From Bacillus sp. JCM 19058 (lineage in GTDB: Bacteria; Bacillota; Bacilli; Bacillales_H; Bacillaceae_D), in contig BAXO01000091.1 in assembly GCA_001310555.1 (NCBI GenBank), positions 1 through 20,539 of the forward strand: a stretch of 20,539 nt of DNA, written 5' to 3'. Position numbers and translations under genes: made by a program. Within the stretch, counting starts at the first letter, position 1. Every line of letters begins with the position of its first letter. This document shows positions 1 to 7,789 of the stretch, in pieces. Under the pieces are notes generated by a model, which was not told the DNA's origin, did not search any database, and worked only from the letters and a program-made list of their open reading frames with translations.

Positions 1-28
1 CTCTACGACTGGAATCGAGGTTATCCAT
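1..28 (-). CDS. 5' end of a gene running off the left edge (possibly qcrA)
   Basis: An ATG at 28-26 is preceded by a very strong ribosome binding site, AGGGAGGG (minus strand, 37-44), at 8 bases spacing. The nine visible codons read MDNLDSSRR and continue past the edge. In B. subtilis the ypiA gene is followed by ypiB, ypiF and then qcrA, and QcrA (Rieske subunit of menaquinol:cytochrome c reductase) starts with a short polar stretch ending in SRR before its membrane anchor. That fit is an inference from nine residues and neighbourhood. The start signal itself is clear. The 162 bases between this start and the TPR gene hold two 8-base A/T runs and no convincing terminator. Confidence 0.4.
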
Positions 29-190
29 GCTTCAAACCCTCCCTCGAGTGATCAATCGGCCAAGTCATTCGTCCCAGCGATTTCTCCACAGTCCAAGCTT
101 CGTTTTGTCTTCATTCAGGAAATAATTCCTTAAAAAAAAGATTCTCTCTAGAAGGTTGATTTCCTCTTTATTTTTTTTATTTTTCTTTTA

Positions 191-1448
191 CTATTCCTGC
201 AGCTGAAGCAAAAGCTCTTGAATATCAGTACGAGAAGGGTTAAGCTCCACTAATTTTTCGTATTGGCGGATCGCTTCCTCCCGCTTACCGATCTCCAACT
301 GAAAATTGGCATATTCCTCCAGAAAATCTTCATCTGTCGCGAAATAGGCGGCAATATCACGATAGCGTAGGGCCGCGGTTTCATATTCCTCCAGTCCCTT
401 ATAAGCAGCTGCTTCATACCAAATTAATAAAGCATCTTCTTCATTATATGATTTAATGTGCGAAATCAATTCAAGTAATTGTTCAAATTCTTCCTCATGC
501 TTAAAATAGGCTGCCAATACTTGCAGGGCTTCCAAATTTGACGGATTCAAGGCTAATGCCTGTCGAAGCATCGTACACCTTCGGCAGGCTGCTGTCGCTT
601 GAAGCTAAGCTTTCCAGCCTGAAGTGCAAGCTGCTCATTAAATTCATCATGCTTCATTCCCTGCTCCAAGGACTCCATCGCTTCTTCGAGTCGCTGCTCC
701 GCCTCGTATGCCTTGGCTAAATACGGATATAAGCTCGTAAAGCTCGGATCTAATGCTTTTAATGCCTCCAGCTGCTCTATCGCCACAGTCATCTCGTTCA
801 GCTGGTAAGCTGTAATTCCATAGCCCAAAAGGCATTTGGCTCCAATTTCTCCTTTAAGCCTTGTTGATAATAATACATCGCCTCTTCAAATTGTCCGCTT
901 GCACTATAAGCCTCGGCCATTTTCAATTCAATTTGGACATCCGGTAATGGTTCACTGCTATGAAGAACCTTTTTCAAATATGGGATGCTTTTATTATAAT
1001 CCCCTCTCTCTAAATAAAATTCTCCAAGTCCGTAAGAGATAATCACCTCATCAGGTGCTTTCTGAGCAGCAAGGAGAAGCTTTTGCTCTGCTACTTCATC
1101 AAGCGCCTGCATTTGGTACAAATCGGCGAGCAGAAGCTGCGCCTGAAGAAATGCCGGATCGTCCTCGCCAATCTCAAGCAAAAGGTCGATAGCCTCATCC
1201 TCCTGCTCGTGATCAATCATAATTTCTGCCGCCATAACATAAAGGCTGCCTTCGTCCGGATATAACAGCAATAGCTCATCGACAATTACTTTGGCCCGTT
1301 CCAAATGACCGAGCTCGTAATAAATTTCTGCGAGTTGATATTTTTCCTCGTGCTTAGTTGTCTTCTTTTCCGCTTCGTTTAATAGCTCAAGGCCTTTTTG
1401 AACATTGCCTGCCTCTATTGCCGCAAGCGCCTCTTCCACTTGATTCAT
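191..1448 (-). CDS. ypiA: TPR-repeat protein, YpiA type (two apparent frameshifts)
   Basis: This is a soluble protein built almost wholly of tetratricopeptide repeats, with no signal peptide or membrane segment. Helical pairs with the usual A/G/Y/A/P spacing recur throughout (for example ALALNPSNLEALQVLAAYF near the C-terminus and YELGHLERAKVIVDELLLLYP near the N-terminus). TPR arrays bind proteins; the partner is unknown. The start is ATG at 1448, chosen because GGGAGGA sits 7 bases upstream. The reading frame breaks near 827-830 (T4 where T5 restores AFLGYGITAYQL) and near 578 (a missing base before MLRQALALNPS). Repaired, it encodes about 419 residues, close to my recollection of B. subtilis YpiA. 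In Bacillus this gene directly follows the aro supraoperon; here it is separated from aroA by an extra gene and a 730-base gap. Confidence 0.85.
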
Positions 1449-1526
1449 GCAACAATCCTCCCAAACCGCTATTTCCTTTAGCTTATCTATTGGCAAATAA
1501 CTCCTTCACTAAACGTGCTGCTTTCA

Positions 1527-2454
1527 TTACGAACCTGTTTCATTAAAGCCGCTCGCATCTAGATCGATAAAAATCTTCCCGGCTTTTTAATTATAAGCTG
1601 TCGGCCAAAGCCTGGTCTTAGTGAATAGCTTTGCCCCGCCTTTACAAGCCTACCTCTTGTAACGACAACGGCTGCCTCCTCCTTATCATAAGCAAGTTTA
1701 GATGAGTCAGCAACTAATTGACTCTCGTTCCTTGGAGCGCTAGAAAGGACGTAGTCCAAATCACTATGAACGAGCAATTCTCCTTTTTCAGGTAGAGTCC
1801 CGTCTTTTGCAGCAGCGTTTTTGGCCAAGGATGTCCAGGCATGGGATATGGTGTGCTTGGTAAGTGATAATTCCCGCACACATTTTGCCATAGCGCTTGG
1901 AGCTGTTGCTTGTCTCGTTTATTCTGACAGTGGTAGTCCGCAAGCAATGTCACCGGATAAGTGAGCATGGCTTGTGCTATATGAGTCCAAGGCAGCTTTG
2001 GCACTCCTACCTCTTGGTCGATTGTAAGCTTGAGCGCTGGAATCGATAATCGTTTGCATAAACGGATAGTGGAAGGACGAAGAAGCTGCAAAGGAAAGCT
2101 CAGGCCGATTAAATAATCAATCGAGCTATTGGCCATCCGATGCTTAGCCTCTCTAATTTTCAATTCGATGTCAGACTCGTATCGGGCATTCGCAAAAATC
2201 ACTACTGTCGTACATCCGGCACTAATGAGCTCACGCTGGTTTTTTTGAAAGCTTTTACGCTCCAATTCTGTTAAAAATGTCTCATTCGTCATGACGGCAC
2301 CCGGTCTTAATACGAATCCGGATAAATTCACCCTTCTTTTATTCCATTGGTTAAAGGAACGACTAATGTATGACACCTTCTCCCCGGAAACTAAATAGGC
2401 ACGGTTGACTAGCTTATCTCCCTCTTGCTTCATTACTTGCTCTAATAAATACAT
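1527..2454 (-). CDS. amidohydrolase-like protein lacking visible catalytic residues
   Basis: I do not recognise a named gene. After repair of two apparent one-base deletions (T4 at 1883-1886, restoring LWQKCVRELS; CCC at 1578-1580, restoring KIFIDLDASG), the product is about 309 residues. The N-terminus resembles the small beta domain of cyclic amidohydrolases (dihydroorotase or allantoinase type), ending at residues 50-58 in RPGAVMTNE where active enzymes have PGxxDxHxH. Residues 79-85 AGCTTVV match the 'AGGTTVV' strand. The C-terminus (224-237, KGELLVHSDLDYVL) resembles the 'KGxLxxGxDADLVL' closing domain. The HxH metal motif is absent and the TIM barrel is short (families usually exceed 400 residues), so it is probably not a hydrolase. 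Start: ATG 2454 with GTGGAGGA 7 bases upstream. It precedes ypiA by 78 bases, probably in one unit. The family call is inference. Confidence 0.6.
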
Positions 2455-2590
2455 GGCTCGTCCTCCACTAATGACTTGTTTACTAGACAGCCTATGAAAA
2501 TCTAGCTTAAATGAGAACTTGAAAATAGTATTTTGCGCTCATGCAGCAATGGCGAAGATAGATGACTTAAAAAATATTTATTTTTTATGA

Positions 2591-2618
2591 TTGACTTTCT
2601 CTACCAATTGGATATAAT
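2591..2618 (+). promoter_or_regulatory. sigma-A promoter for the candidate small RNA
   Basis: TTGACT (2591-2596) and a perfect TATAAT (2613-2618) are separated by 16 bases, in an AT-rich stretch. Transcription would start near 2625, pointing right, opposite to every protein gene here. The next signal on that strand is a strong intrinsic terminator about 100 bases on, with no reading frame between. Confidence 0.8.
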
Positions 2619-2624
2619 ATAAGT

Positions 2625-2726
2625 AGCGTATGGTTTCTCTCCACTCCTATCCATACTACATCTTTAGCGTTTTGCTAAAACCCAATTTGAAAACGCTTAC
2701 TGCGTTTTGGATTGGGTCTTTTTTTG
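2625..2726 (+). ncRNA. candidate small RNA of about 100 nt with three hairpins
   Basis: A near-consensus promoter ends just before this segment and a strong terminator ends it. Three successive hairpins can be drawn. The first is GTATGG/CCATAC (2628-2633 with 2651-2656), with a 17-base single-stranded, pyrimidine-rich loop. The second is TTTAGC/GCTAAA (2663-2668 with 2674-2679). The third is the terminator. The loop of the first hairpin contains CTCTCCACTCCT, complementary to Shine-Dalgarno sequences, as in trans-acting regulators such as RoxS/RsaE, which this does not otherwise resemble. No open reading frame with a ribosome binding site is present. I cannot assign it to a named RNA family; the Rfam Bacillaceae-1 motif (stem-loops with SD-complementary loops) is the closest idea I have. 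It sits between divergent and convergent minus-strand genes. Confidence 0.68.
2680..2725 (+). terminator. intrinsic terminator of the candidate small RNA
   Basis: ACCCAAT (2680-2686) pairs with ATTGGGT (2711-2717) and AAAACGC (2690-2696) pairs with GCGTTTT (2702-2708), giving 14 base pairs with a small internal loop. C and seven T follow (2719-2725). On the minus strand the hairpin is followed by a mixed sequence without a U tract, so it works on the plus strand. Confidence 0.85.
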
Positions 2727-2834
2727 TCTATCCCCTCTTGTCTGTTGGCAGTGTTGATGGCCGGACTCCACTTATCTGGAATCTCTTCATCCGATCATGA
2801 TGAGCACTCGCTCCTCCCAGTTACCTACAGAATT

Positions 2835-2870
2835 GTTGTCATTGCATCATTTTGACAACGAGGCTTTTTT
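2835..2870 (+). terminator. weak hairpin with a T run, possible second terminator
   Basis: GTTGTCA (2835-2841) and TGACAAC (2853-2859) form a 7-bp stem with an 11-base loop; six T follow after a 5-base gap. The gap and large loop make this a doubtful terminator. It could back up the one at 2680-2725. Confidence 0.3.
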
Positions 2871-2927
2871 GTCATTTTCGGTTGTTATCTTTATTGTTTG
2901 GCAGTCTGTCCTGCTTTCGATTTTTAA

Positions 2928-3105
2928 GCCTCTAACAAACGATTCCAGCTTGACACTGACTTAATAATAGATCCGCTGAATGCGATAAAACGGCACTTGC
3001 GAAAAGCGGGGAAAGTAGATTTTCCTAGAACAGCTAGTTGCCGAAGCAAATTCACAGCTCCAGCTTATGACAAGCAAAGATGACAATGAGGAGCTCAGCT
3101 GCTAA
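2928..3105 (+). pseudogene. possible small frameshifted reading frame, unknown product
   Basis: Reading from 2928, the plus strand gives a hydrophilic, helix-like sequence with DPLNAIKRHLRKAGKVDF. If one base is dropped near 3021-3025 it continues as LEQLVAEANSQLQLM and ends at TAA 3103-3105. The composition looks protein-like and single-base indels are common in this window. However, there is no start codon or ribosome binding site in frame, so this may be chance. The terminator at 3143-3169 would also serve it. Confidence 0.2.
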
Positions 3106-3142
3106 AGCTAAACAAAGCAGCCTTTATTCAAGATGAAACCCG

Positions 3143-3169
3143 AAAAACGAGCCATTTCGGCTCGTTTTT
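3143..3169. terminator. bidirectional intrinsic terminator ending the aro supraoperon
   Basis: AAAAACGAGCC (3143-3153) and GGCTCGTTTTT (3159-3169) make an 11-bp stem with loop ATTTC. Because the flanks are A5 and T5, each strand ends in a U tract. It lies 15 bases past the aroA stop on the minus strand, so the supraoperon probably stops here and the genes to the left are a separate unit. Confidence 0.85.
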
Positions 3170-3184
3170 AGTCCTTTTCTTGTT

Positions 3185-4478
3185 CTATATTGTCTGCTTT
3201 AGCTTTTCGATATCATCAAAAAAAATTAGGATACGAAACCGCAATCGCAGCACTGTCCTCAATCGTGACCGTACCGTCGGCCATAAGCCCGGCAATTGCC
3301 ATAGCCATGCCGATTCGATGGTCGCCATAGCTGTTGACCGTTGCTCCATGAAGCGGCGTTCTGCCTTCGATTACCATTCCGTCATCAGTCGCTCGAATTA
3401 CCGCTCCTAGCTTCGTCAGTTCACTGACAACTGTGTCGATTCGATTAGTTTCCTTCACTTTTAGTTCAGCCGCATCCTTGATCACAGTTTTTCCGTGGGC
3501 CTGAGACGCCAGTACAGCGATGACAGGAATTTCATCGATAAGGCGTGGAATGATCTCTCCGGAAATCTCGATTCCTTTAAGCTCCGTTGTTCTTACAGTA
3601 ATGTCAGCCACCGGCTCACCGCCTGCCAACCGCTCATTATGAATTTCAAGCTTCGCGCCCATTTGCTTTAAAACATCTATAATCCCGGAGCGGTAGGGTT
3701 AATTCCGACATGCTCAAGGGTGACCTCGCTTTTGCGCACAGCAGATGCGGCGGCGAGAAAATACGCAGCAGAGGAAATATCGCCAGGCACTTCAATGGAT
3801 CGTCCTTGCAATGACTGATTCCCTTTAACTGACACAGTCAGCCCCTTCCGATTGACTTCGGCGCCAAACGCCTCAAGCATTCTCTCAGTATGATCGCGAG
3901 ATAGAGCTGGCTCTGTGACTGTTGTTTTCCCAGAACTTTGGAGTCCTGCCAGCAATATGGCCGATTTAATCTGGCACTTGCGACTGTTGATTGGAAGGAA
4001 ATAGCTTTCGTATTACCGCCCCTGATCGAGAGCGGAGTATAGTTCCCCCCTTCGCGTCCGGCAATATCAGCACCCATTTTCTTTAATGGGTCTGTGACTC
4101 TCGCCATCGGACGTGAGGCGATGGATGAATCACCAATAACGACACTATGAAAAGGTCTTGTTGCTAGAATCCCGAGAATTAACCGAGTCGTCGTACCAGA
4201 GTTGCCTACGTCGAGAATTTCTTTTGGCTCCTTCAGACCGTCCCAGCCCTTACCTTCAATAGTCACCGTGTCCCCGTTTCGCCTAATGGCGACGCCAAGC
4301 TTCCGAAAGCAATCGATGGTGCTCAAACAATCCTCACCTTCTAAAAAGCCTGTAACTGTTGTCGTACCTTGAGCTATTGCCCCGAGCATGACCGCACGGT
4401 GTGAAATTGACTTGTCGCCAGGAACTCGAATCGTCCTTTTAGCCCTTGCTTCACAGCTGTTACCGTTTCAATAGCCAA
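3185..4478 (-). CDS. aroA: 3-phosphoshikimate 1-carboxyvinyltransferase (EPSP synthase; four apparent frameshifts)
   Basis: This enzyme joins phosphoenolpyruvate to shikimate 3-phosphate, the step before chorismate synthase. Visible landmarks are [15 protein letters not shown] near residue 20 (phosphate/PEP-binding lysine), GNSGTTTRL near 95, [17 protein letters not shown] near 125, and [11 protein letters not shown] and [14 protein letters not shown] towards the C-terminus. KSISHR and GNSGTT resemble the class II type found in Bacillus. The start is TTG at 4478 behind AGGGGG, 12 bases after tyrA. The frame breaks at about 4434 (one base short; GTIRVPGD restored), 3973 (GG should be GGG), 3692 (GG should be GGG) and 3218-3225 (A8 should be A7, restoring [15 protein letters not shown] and a TAG at 3187-3185). 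The repaired product of about 431 residues is full length. Four indels in one conserved gene argue for sequencing error. It is called aroE in B. subtilis. Confidence 0.95.
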
Positions 4479-4490
4479 CCTATTTCCCCC

Positions 4491-5588
4491 TTAAATTATT
4501 GATGTTTCGTACATTTCAGCTTCAAGACATGCCTGTGCCAACTGGCGATCCTCCTCTGAACGAAAGCTGAGCCTAAGCACGCCCATAATATCTTCTCTCG
4601 TCTCAAGGATACGAATATTCGTTAAGCTGATTTGATGATCGGCCAAAATTCCTGTCACATCAGAGATGACCCCGTGATGATCGGGAACATCAACAAACAG
4701 ATCGTAAAAAGCCGGAATCGCTCCTTTTTCCCTGACAGGTAGCCTGTCGCGAAAATCCTTTGCTTCTTTAAAATATGTATAGATGCCCGCCTCGTCTTCA
4801 GCCTCTACGAGCTTCTTTACCTCGGCCATTTCATCGATCCACGATTCAAGCAAATCGAGCAGACTCGCTTTGTTGTGAATGAGAATATCCCGCCACATGA
4901 CCGGACTGGCTGAAGCAATTCGGGTAATATCACGAAAGCCCCCTGCTGCCAAGCGGGAGACAAGCGGATCTCGCCCTTCGATTTTGGCGACTTGATGGAC
5001 TAGACTAGCAGCGACAATATGAGGAAAATGGCTGATCGCCCCAGCAAGCCGATCGTGTTGCTCTGGTGACATTTCAATAAACGTCGCCTTCGTCCCCTTC
5101 AGCCAATTTTGCAGCTGGATAACCGGGCGAATATCCTTCGTTCTAGCTGGTGTCAAAATATAAAAGGCGTTTTCGAATAAATGGCTCTTGCCGCCTGCAC
5201 TCCTGTTTTATGAGAGCCTGCCATCGGATGTCCGCCAATAAAATATACGTCCTTCTCCTTTAAGCAGTTTGCCCGCTCATAAATTCTTCGTTTTGTGCTA
5301 CCGACATCGGTTAGTATCGCTCCTTTTTTTTAAATCGTAATGCGTGAGCTCCATTAGGAGCTCTTCCGTTTTCGCTACAGGAGTTGCGAGGATAATCAAG
5401 TCAGCTCCTTTGACTCCTTCTTCGATTGATGCCGCGTTTTCGTCGACGATTTTTAAGGATTGCGCCATTTTTAGCTGCTCTTGAGAAATATCGAAGCCAC
5501 GAATATGAACGTCGTGTTCCCTGCGAATTGCCAAAGCGATTGAGCCACCGATTAACCCAAGACCTATAATAAATGCTGTTCTCTTCAC
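4491..5588 (-). CDS. tyrA: prephenate dehydrogenase with ACT domain (two apparent frameshifts)
   Basis: It oxidatively decarboxylates prephenate to 4-hydroxyphenylpyruvate using NAD, for tyrosine. The N-terminal nucleotide-binding loop is [13 protein letters not shown], followed by [19 protein letters not shown] and the family motif [12 protein letters not shown]. The C-terminal 80 residues (from [20 protein letters not shown]) are an ACT domain, probably for feedback by tyrosine. The start is taken as GTG 5588, because GGGAG is 8 bases upstream; the in-frame GTG at 5597 is too close to it. Frameshifts: T8 at 5324-5331 should be T7 ([10 protein letters not shown]), and GG at 5183-5184 should be GGG ([16 protein letters not shown]). 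The two cancel, giving about 365 residues. It is followed closely by aroA and preceded by an unusual 250-base gap after hisC. Confidence 0.95.
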
Positions 5589-5838
5589 ATTGCCCACTCC
5601 CGACTACCCTTATCAAGCGTTTTCTTGTATAGACTGTTCAAAAGCAGCTGGATCCATTCTCCGCTGCGCTTTCGAACACTTGGCTTTATTTGATTTTCTA
5701 GGTGAAAATGTCAAGGCCTGCGGCCAAGTCGTATAGACCTTTCTTCATCTCTAATGCTTCACCTTCGAGCTCTTGCTGTCAGGCTTGAAAAACCGCCCCT
5801 CACCCTTGATGAGAGACGATTTGACTACGACAGTACGA
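5589..5838 (-). other. 250-base hisC-tyrA gap
   Basis: This is the longest spacer between trpE and aroA, where genes otherwise overlap or lie within about 40 bases. It holds a long imperfect inverted repeat (5635-5678), a small GGCC-GCA-GGCC hairpin near 5715-5725 and short reading frames without convincing start signals. There is no U-tract terminator and I could not place a good promoter. Confidence 0.6.
5635..5678. repeat. imperfect inverted repeat between hisC and tyrA
   Basis: TGTTCAAAAGCAGC (5635-5648) and GCTGCGCTTTCGAACA (5663-5678) pair over about 13 positions, with one bulge and one G/U-type mismatch, around a 14-base loop containing GGATCC. It is not followed by a T tract on either strand, so it is probably an RNA-stability or processing hairpin, or an interspersed repeat, rather than a terminator. 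Confidence 0.55.
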
Positions 5839-6941
5839 TTAAGAGCGGGCAACGGCTTCCGTAGCTAACAGCTTCCGCAATGCCTCAAGCAATAACCGAT
5901 TCTCTTCTTCCGTCCCCATACTGATTCGGACGCACGTCGGGTACCCGAGTGCTTCACCAGAGCGCACAATATAGCCTTGCTTTAACAATTCGTCAAACAG
6001 CTCGTCTCCGCTCCGCTTGAAATCGATTAAAATAAAATTGGTCTCTGTCGGATAGAAGCGAAGCTGATGCTCGTCGCAAAATTCTTCAAACTGCTTGAGC
6101 GCGTTCGTATTGTTTTCCACGCATTCATCAATGAAGGCTTGATCGTTTAACGCTGCTTGTGCAGCAATGTGAGCGAACGTCGTGTTATTAAACGGTGGTC
6201 GAACAGGGTCAAGCTGCTGCGCCAGCGTTTCATTCGTCACTCCGTAACCGACCCGAAGTGCAGCTAAACCGTATGCTTTCGAAAAAGTTCGTAGCACGAT
6301 CAGGTTCTTATATTGCTGCAGTAAAGGAATCGTTTCTGGATAATCGTCCGCCTTCACATATTCGTAATAGGCTTCATCAGATACGACGAGCACATCGGCC
6401 GGTACTCGTTCGAGAAACTGGCGAAAAGCCTTATCATCCACGTATGTACCTGACGGATTATTCGGGTTACAGACCCAGACTATTTTCGTTTGTCGATCGA
6501 TCGCCGCAAGCATGCCTTCTAAATTATGGACGCCGTTCTTTAACGGAACTTCCCGGACTTCTGCTCCTTCAATAACGGCATTTAGTTATATTGAGAAAAG
6601 GTCGGATCAGCAGTGACCGTATTCGTCCCTGATGCAAGTAGCGCCCGACATAAAAATTGGATCACTTCATCGGATCCGTTTCCAAAAATAAGCTGTTTTT
6701 CGCCAACGCCCAAATGCTTTGCTACAGCTTCACGCAAGGAAGCCGCGTAGCCGTCCGGGTAAATCGCTGTTTCGGCGGCAGCTTCCCGAATCGCTTTTGC
6801 TACTTCAGGCGACGCACCGTACGGATTTTCATTCGAAGCAAACTTAATAACACGGTCGAGCCCGAATTCCTTTTTCACTTCCTCTATCGGCTTTCCTGGT
6901 TGATAAGCCGGCAATCCTTCCAGCTGTTGTTTTATTTGCAC
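5839..6941 (-). CDS. hisC: histidinol-phosphate / aromatic aminotransferase (one apparent frameshift)
   Basis: This PLP enzyme serves histidine synthesis and, in Bacillus supraoperons, also transaminates aromatic keto acids to tyrosine and phenylalanine. Seen: [12 protein letters not shown] near residue 40, [11 protein letters not shown] near 85, [10 protein letters not shown] near 160, and [17 protein letters not shown] with the Schiff-base lysine near 220. The start is placed at GTG 6941 (VQIKQQLEG) because AGGTGAGG lies 8 bases upstream; GTG 6950 overlaps that site. One base is missing at 6586-6587 (AA should be AAA), restoring [20 protein letters not shown]. The repaired protein has about 367 residues. 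It follows trpA by 39 bases and is separated from tyrA by 250 bases. Confidence 0.95.
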
Positions 6942-6980
6942 CTTTAGCACCTCACCTTGCGAAAGTCTCTCTCTTCTATG

Positions 6981-7789
6981 TTACGATGAAATGAGCGTTC
7001 TGACAAACGTTTTTATGTCATTAAGAGCATTTTCGCGCAAATCCGGGTCTAATAATTGAACTTCGAGAGCGCCAATTTTCGCAACAAGTGCGCTTCCGAC
7101 AATGACACCATCGCAATAATTTCTTACCGCACGAACTTGTTCATTCGTCGAAATCCCGAAGCCTACCGCAATTGGAATATTGCTTGCTTCACGCACCGTT
7201 TGCAGAAAATCGAACACACGCGGATCGAGCTCACCTCTCGCACCCGTTACTCCTAAAGACGAAACACAGTAAAGAAATCCTTGCGCTTGCTCGGCGATTT
7301 TGGCGATCCGATTTTTCGAGGTTGGGGCGACGAGCGAAATGAGCGACAGATTGTTGCTTTTGCATCGGTTAGCCAATTCCTCGCTTTCTTCAAACGGCAA
7401 ATCCGGAACGAGCAAACCATCGATCCCGAGGCAGATGCCTGCTCAGTAAAACGAACTTCACCGTATTGCATGAGCAGATTATAGTACGTGAAAATGATCA
7501 CAGGAATTTTCAATCCTCGCGACCTCATTTTTGGCACGAGCTGAAGTGCCCGCTCCAACGTCATTCCGTCTTCTAATGCCCGCTTAGAAGCTGCTTGAAT
7601 CGTCGGACCGTCAGCGATCGGATCGGAATACGGAATACCGAGTTCAAGAATACTCGCTCCGGCTTCCTCTAATGCCAAGGCGATCTCAACGGTCGCATCA
7701 GCCGTCGGATCCCCTGCTGTTATAAATGGAATAAACAAGTTTTGTTTTTCCGTAGCCTGCTTCATTCGCTGCTTAACGAGCTGCTTCAA
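6981..7789 (-). CDS. trpA: tryptophan synthase alpha subunit (one apparent frameshift)
   Basis: It cleaves indole-3-glycerol phosphate and channels indole to TrpB. The (beta/alpha)8 fold shows [10 protein letters not shown] near residue 20, the catalytic glutamate in [15 protein letters not shown] near 49, the second acid in [12 protein letters not shown] near 130, and GVTGAR plus VGFGIST for phosphate binding. The start is TTG 7789, read with GGAGG about 9 bases upstream; it overlaps the trpB stop by 4 bases (TTGA), indicating translational coupling. One base is missing at 7425-7427 (CCC for CCCC), which breaks SASGIDGLLV. Repaired length is about 269 residues, normal for the family. Confidence 0.96.

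Larger units (their letters stand above)
2455..3184. other. 730-base region without a recognised protein gene
   Basis: This region lies between aroA and the amidohydrolase-like gene. It holds a plus-strand promoter, candidate small RNA and terminator (2591-2726), a weak hairpin (2835-2859), a possible frameshifted small plus-strand reading frame (2928-3105) and the bidirectional terminator of the aro supraoperon (3143-3169). I found no convincing minus-strand promoter for the gene starting at 2454; TACTAT near the middle of its upstream region lacks a matching -35. Confidence 0.7.

Noticed and set aside
1449..1496. TPR gene starting 16 codons upstream at 1496
   Set aside because: The extension would cover the GGGAGGA site that serves ATG 1448, and the family begins there.
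2593..2640. Minus-strand promoter for the gene at 2454
   Set aside because: TATTAT on the minus strand is only the reverse of the plus-strand -10, and no -35 lies at a suitable distance; TACTAT nearer the gene also lacks one.
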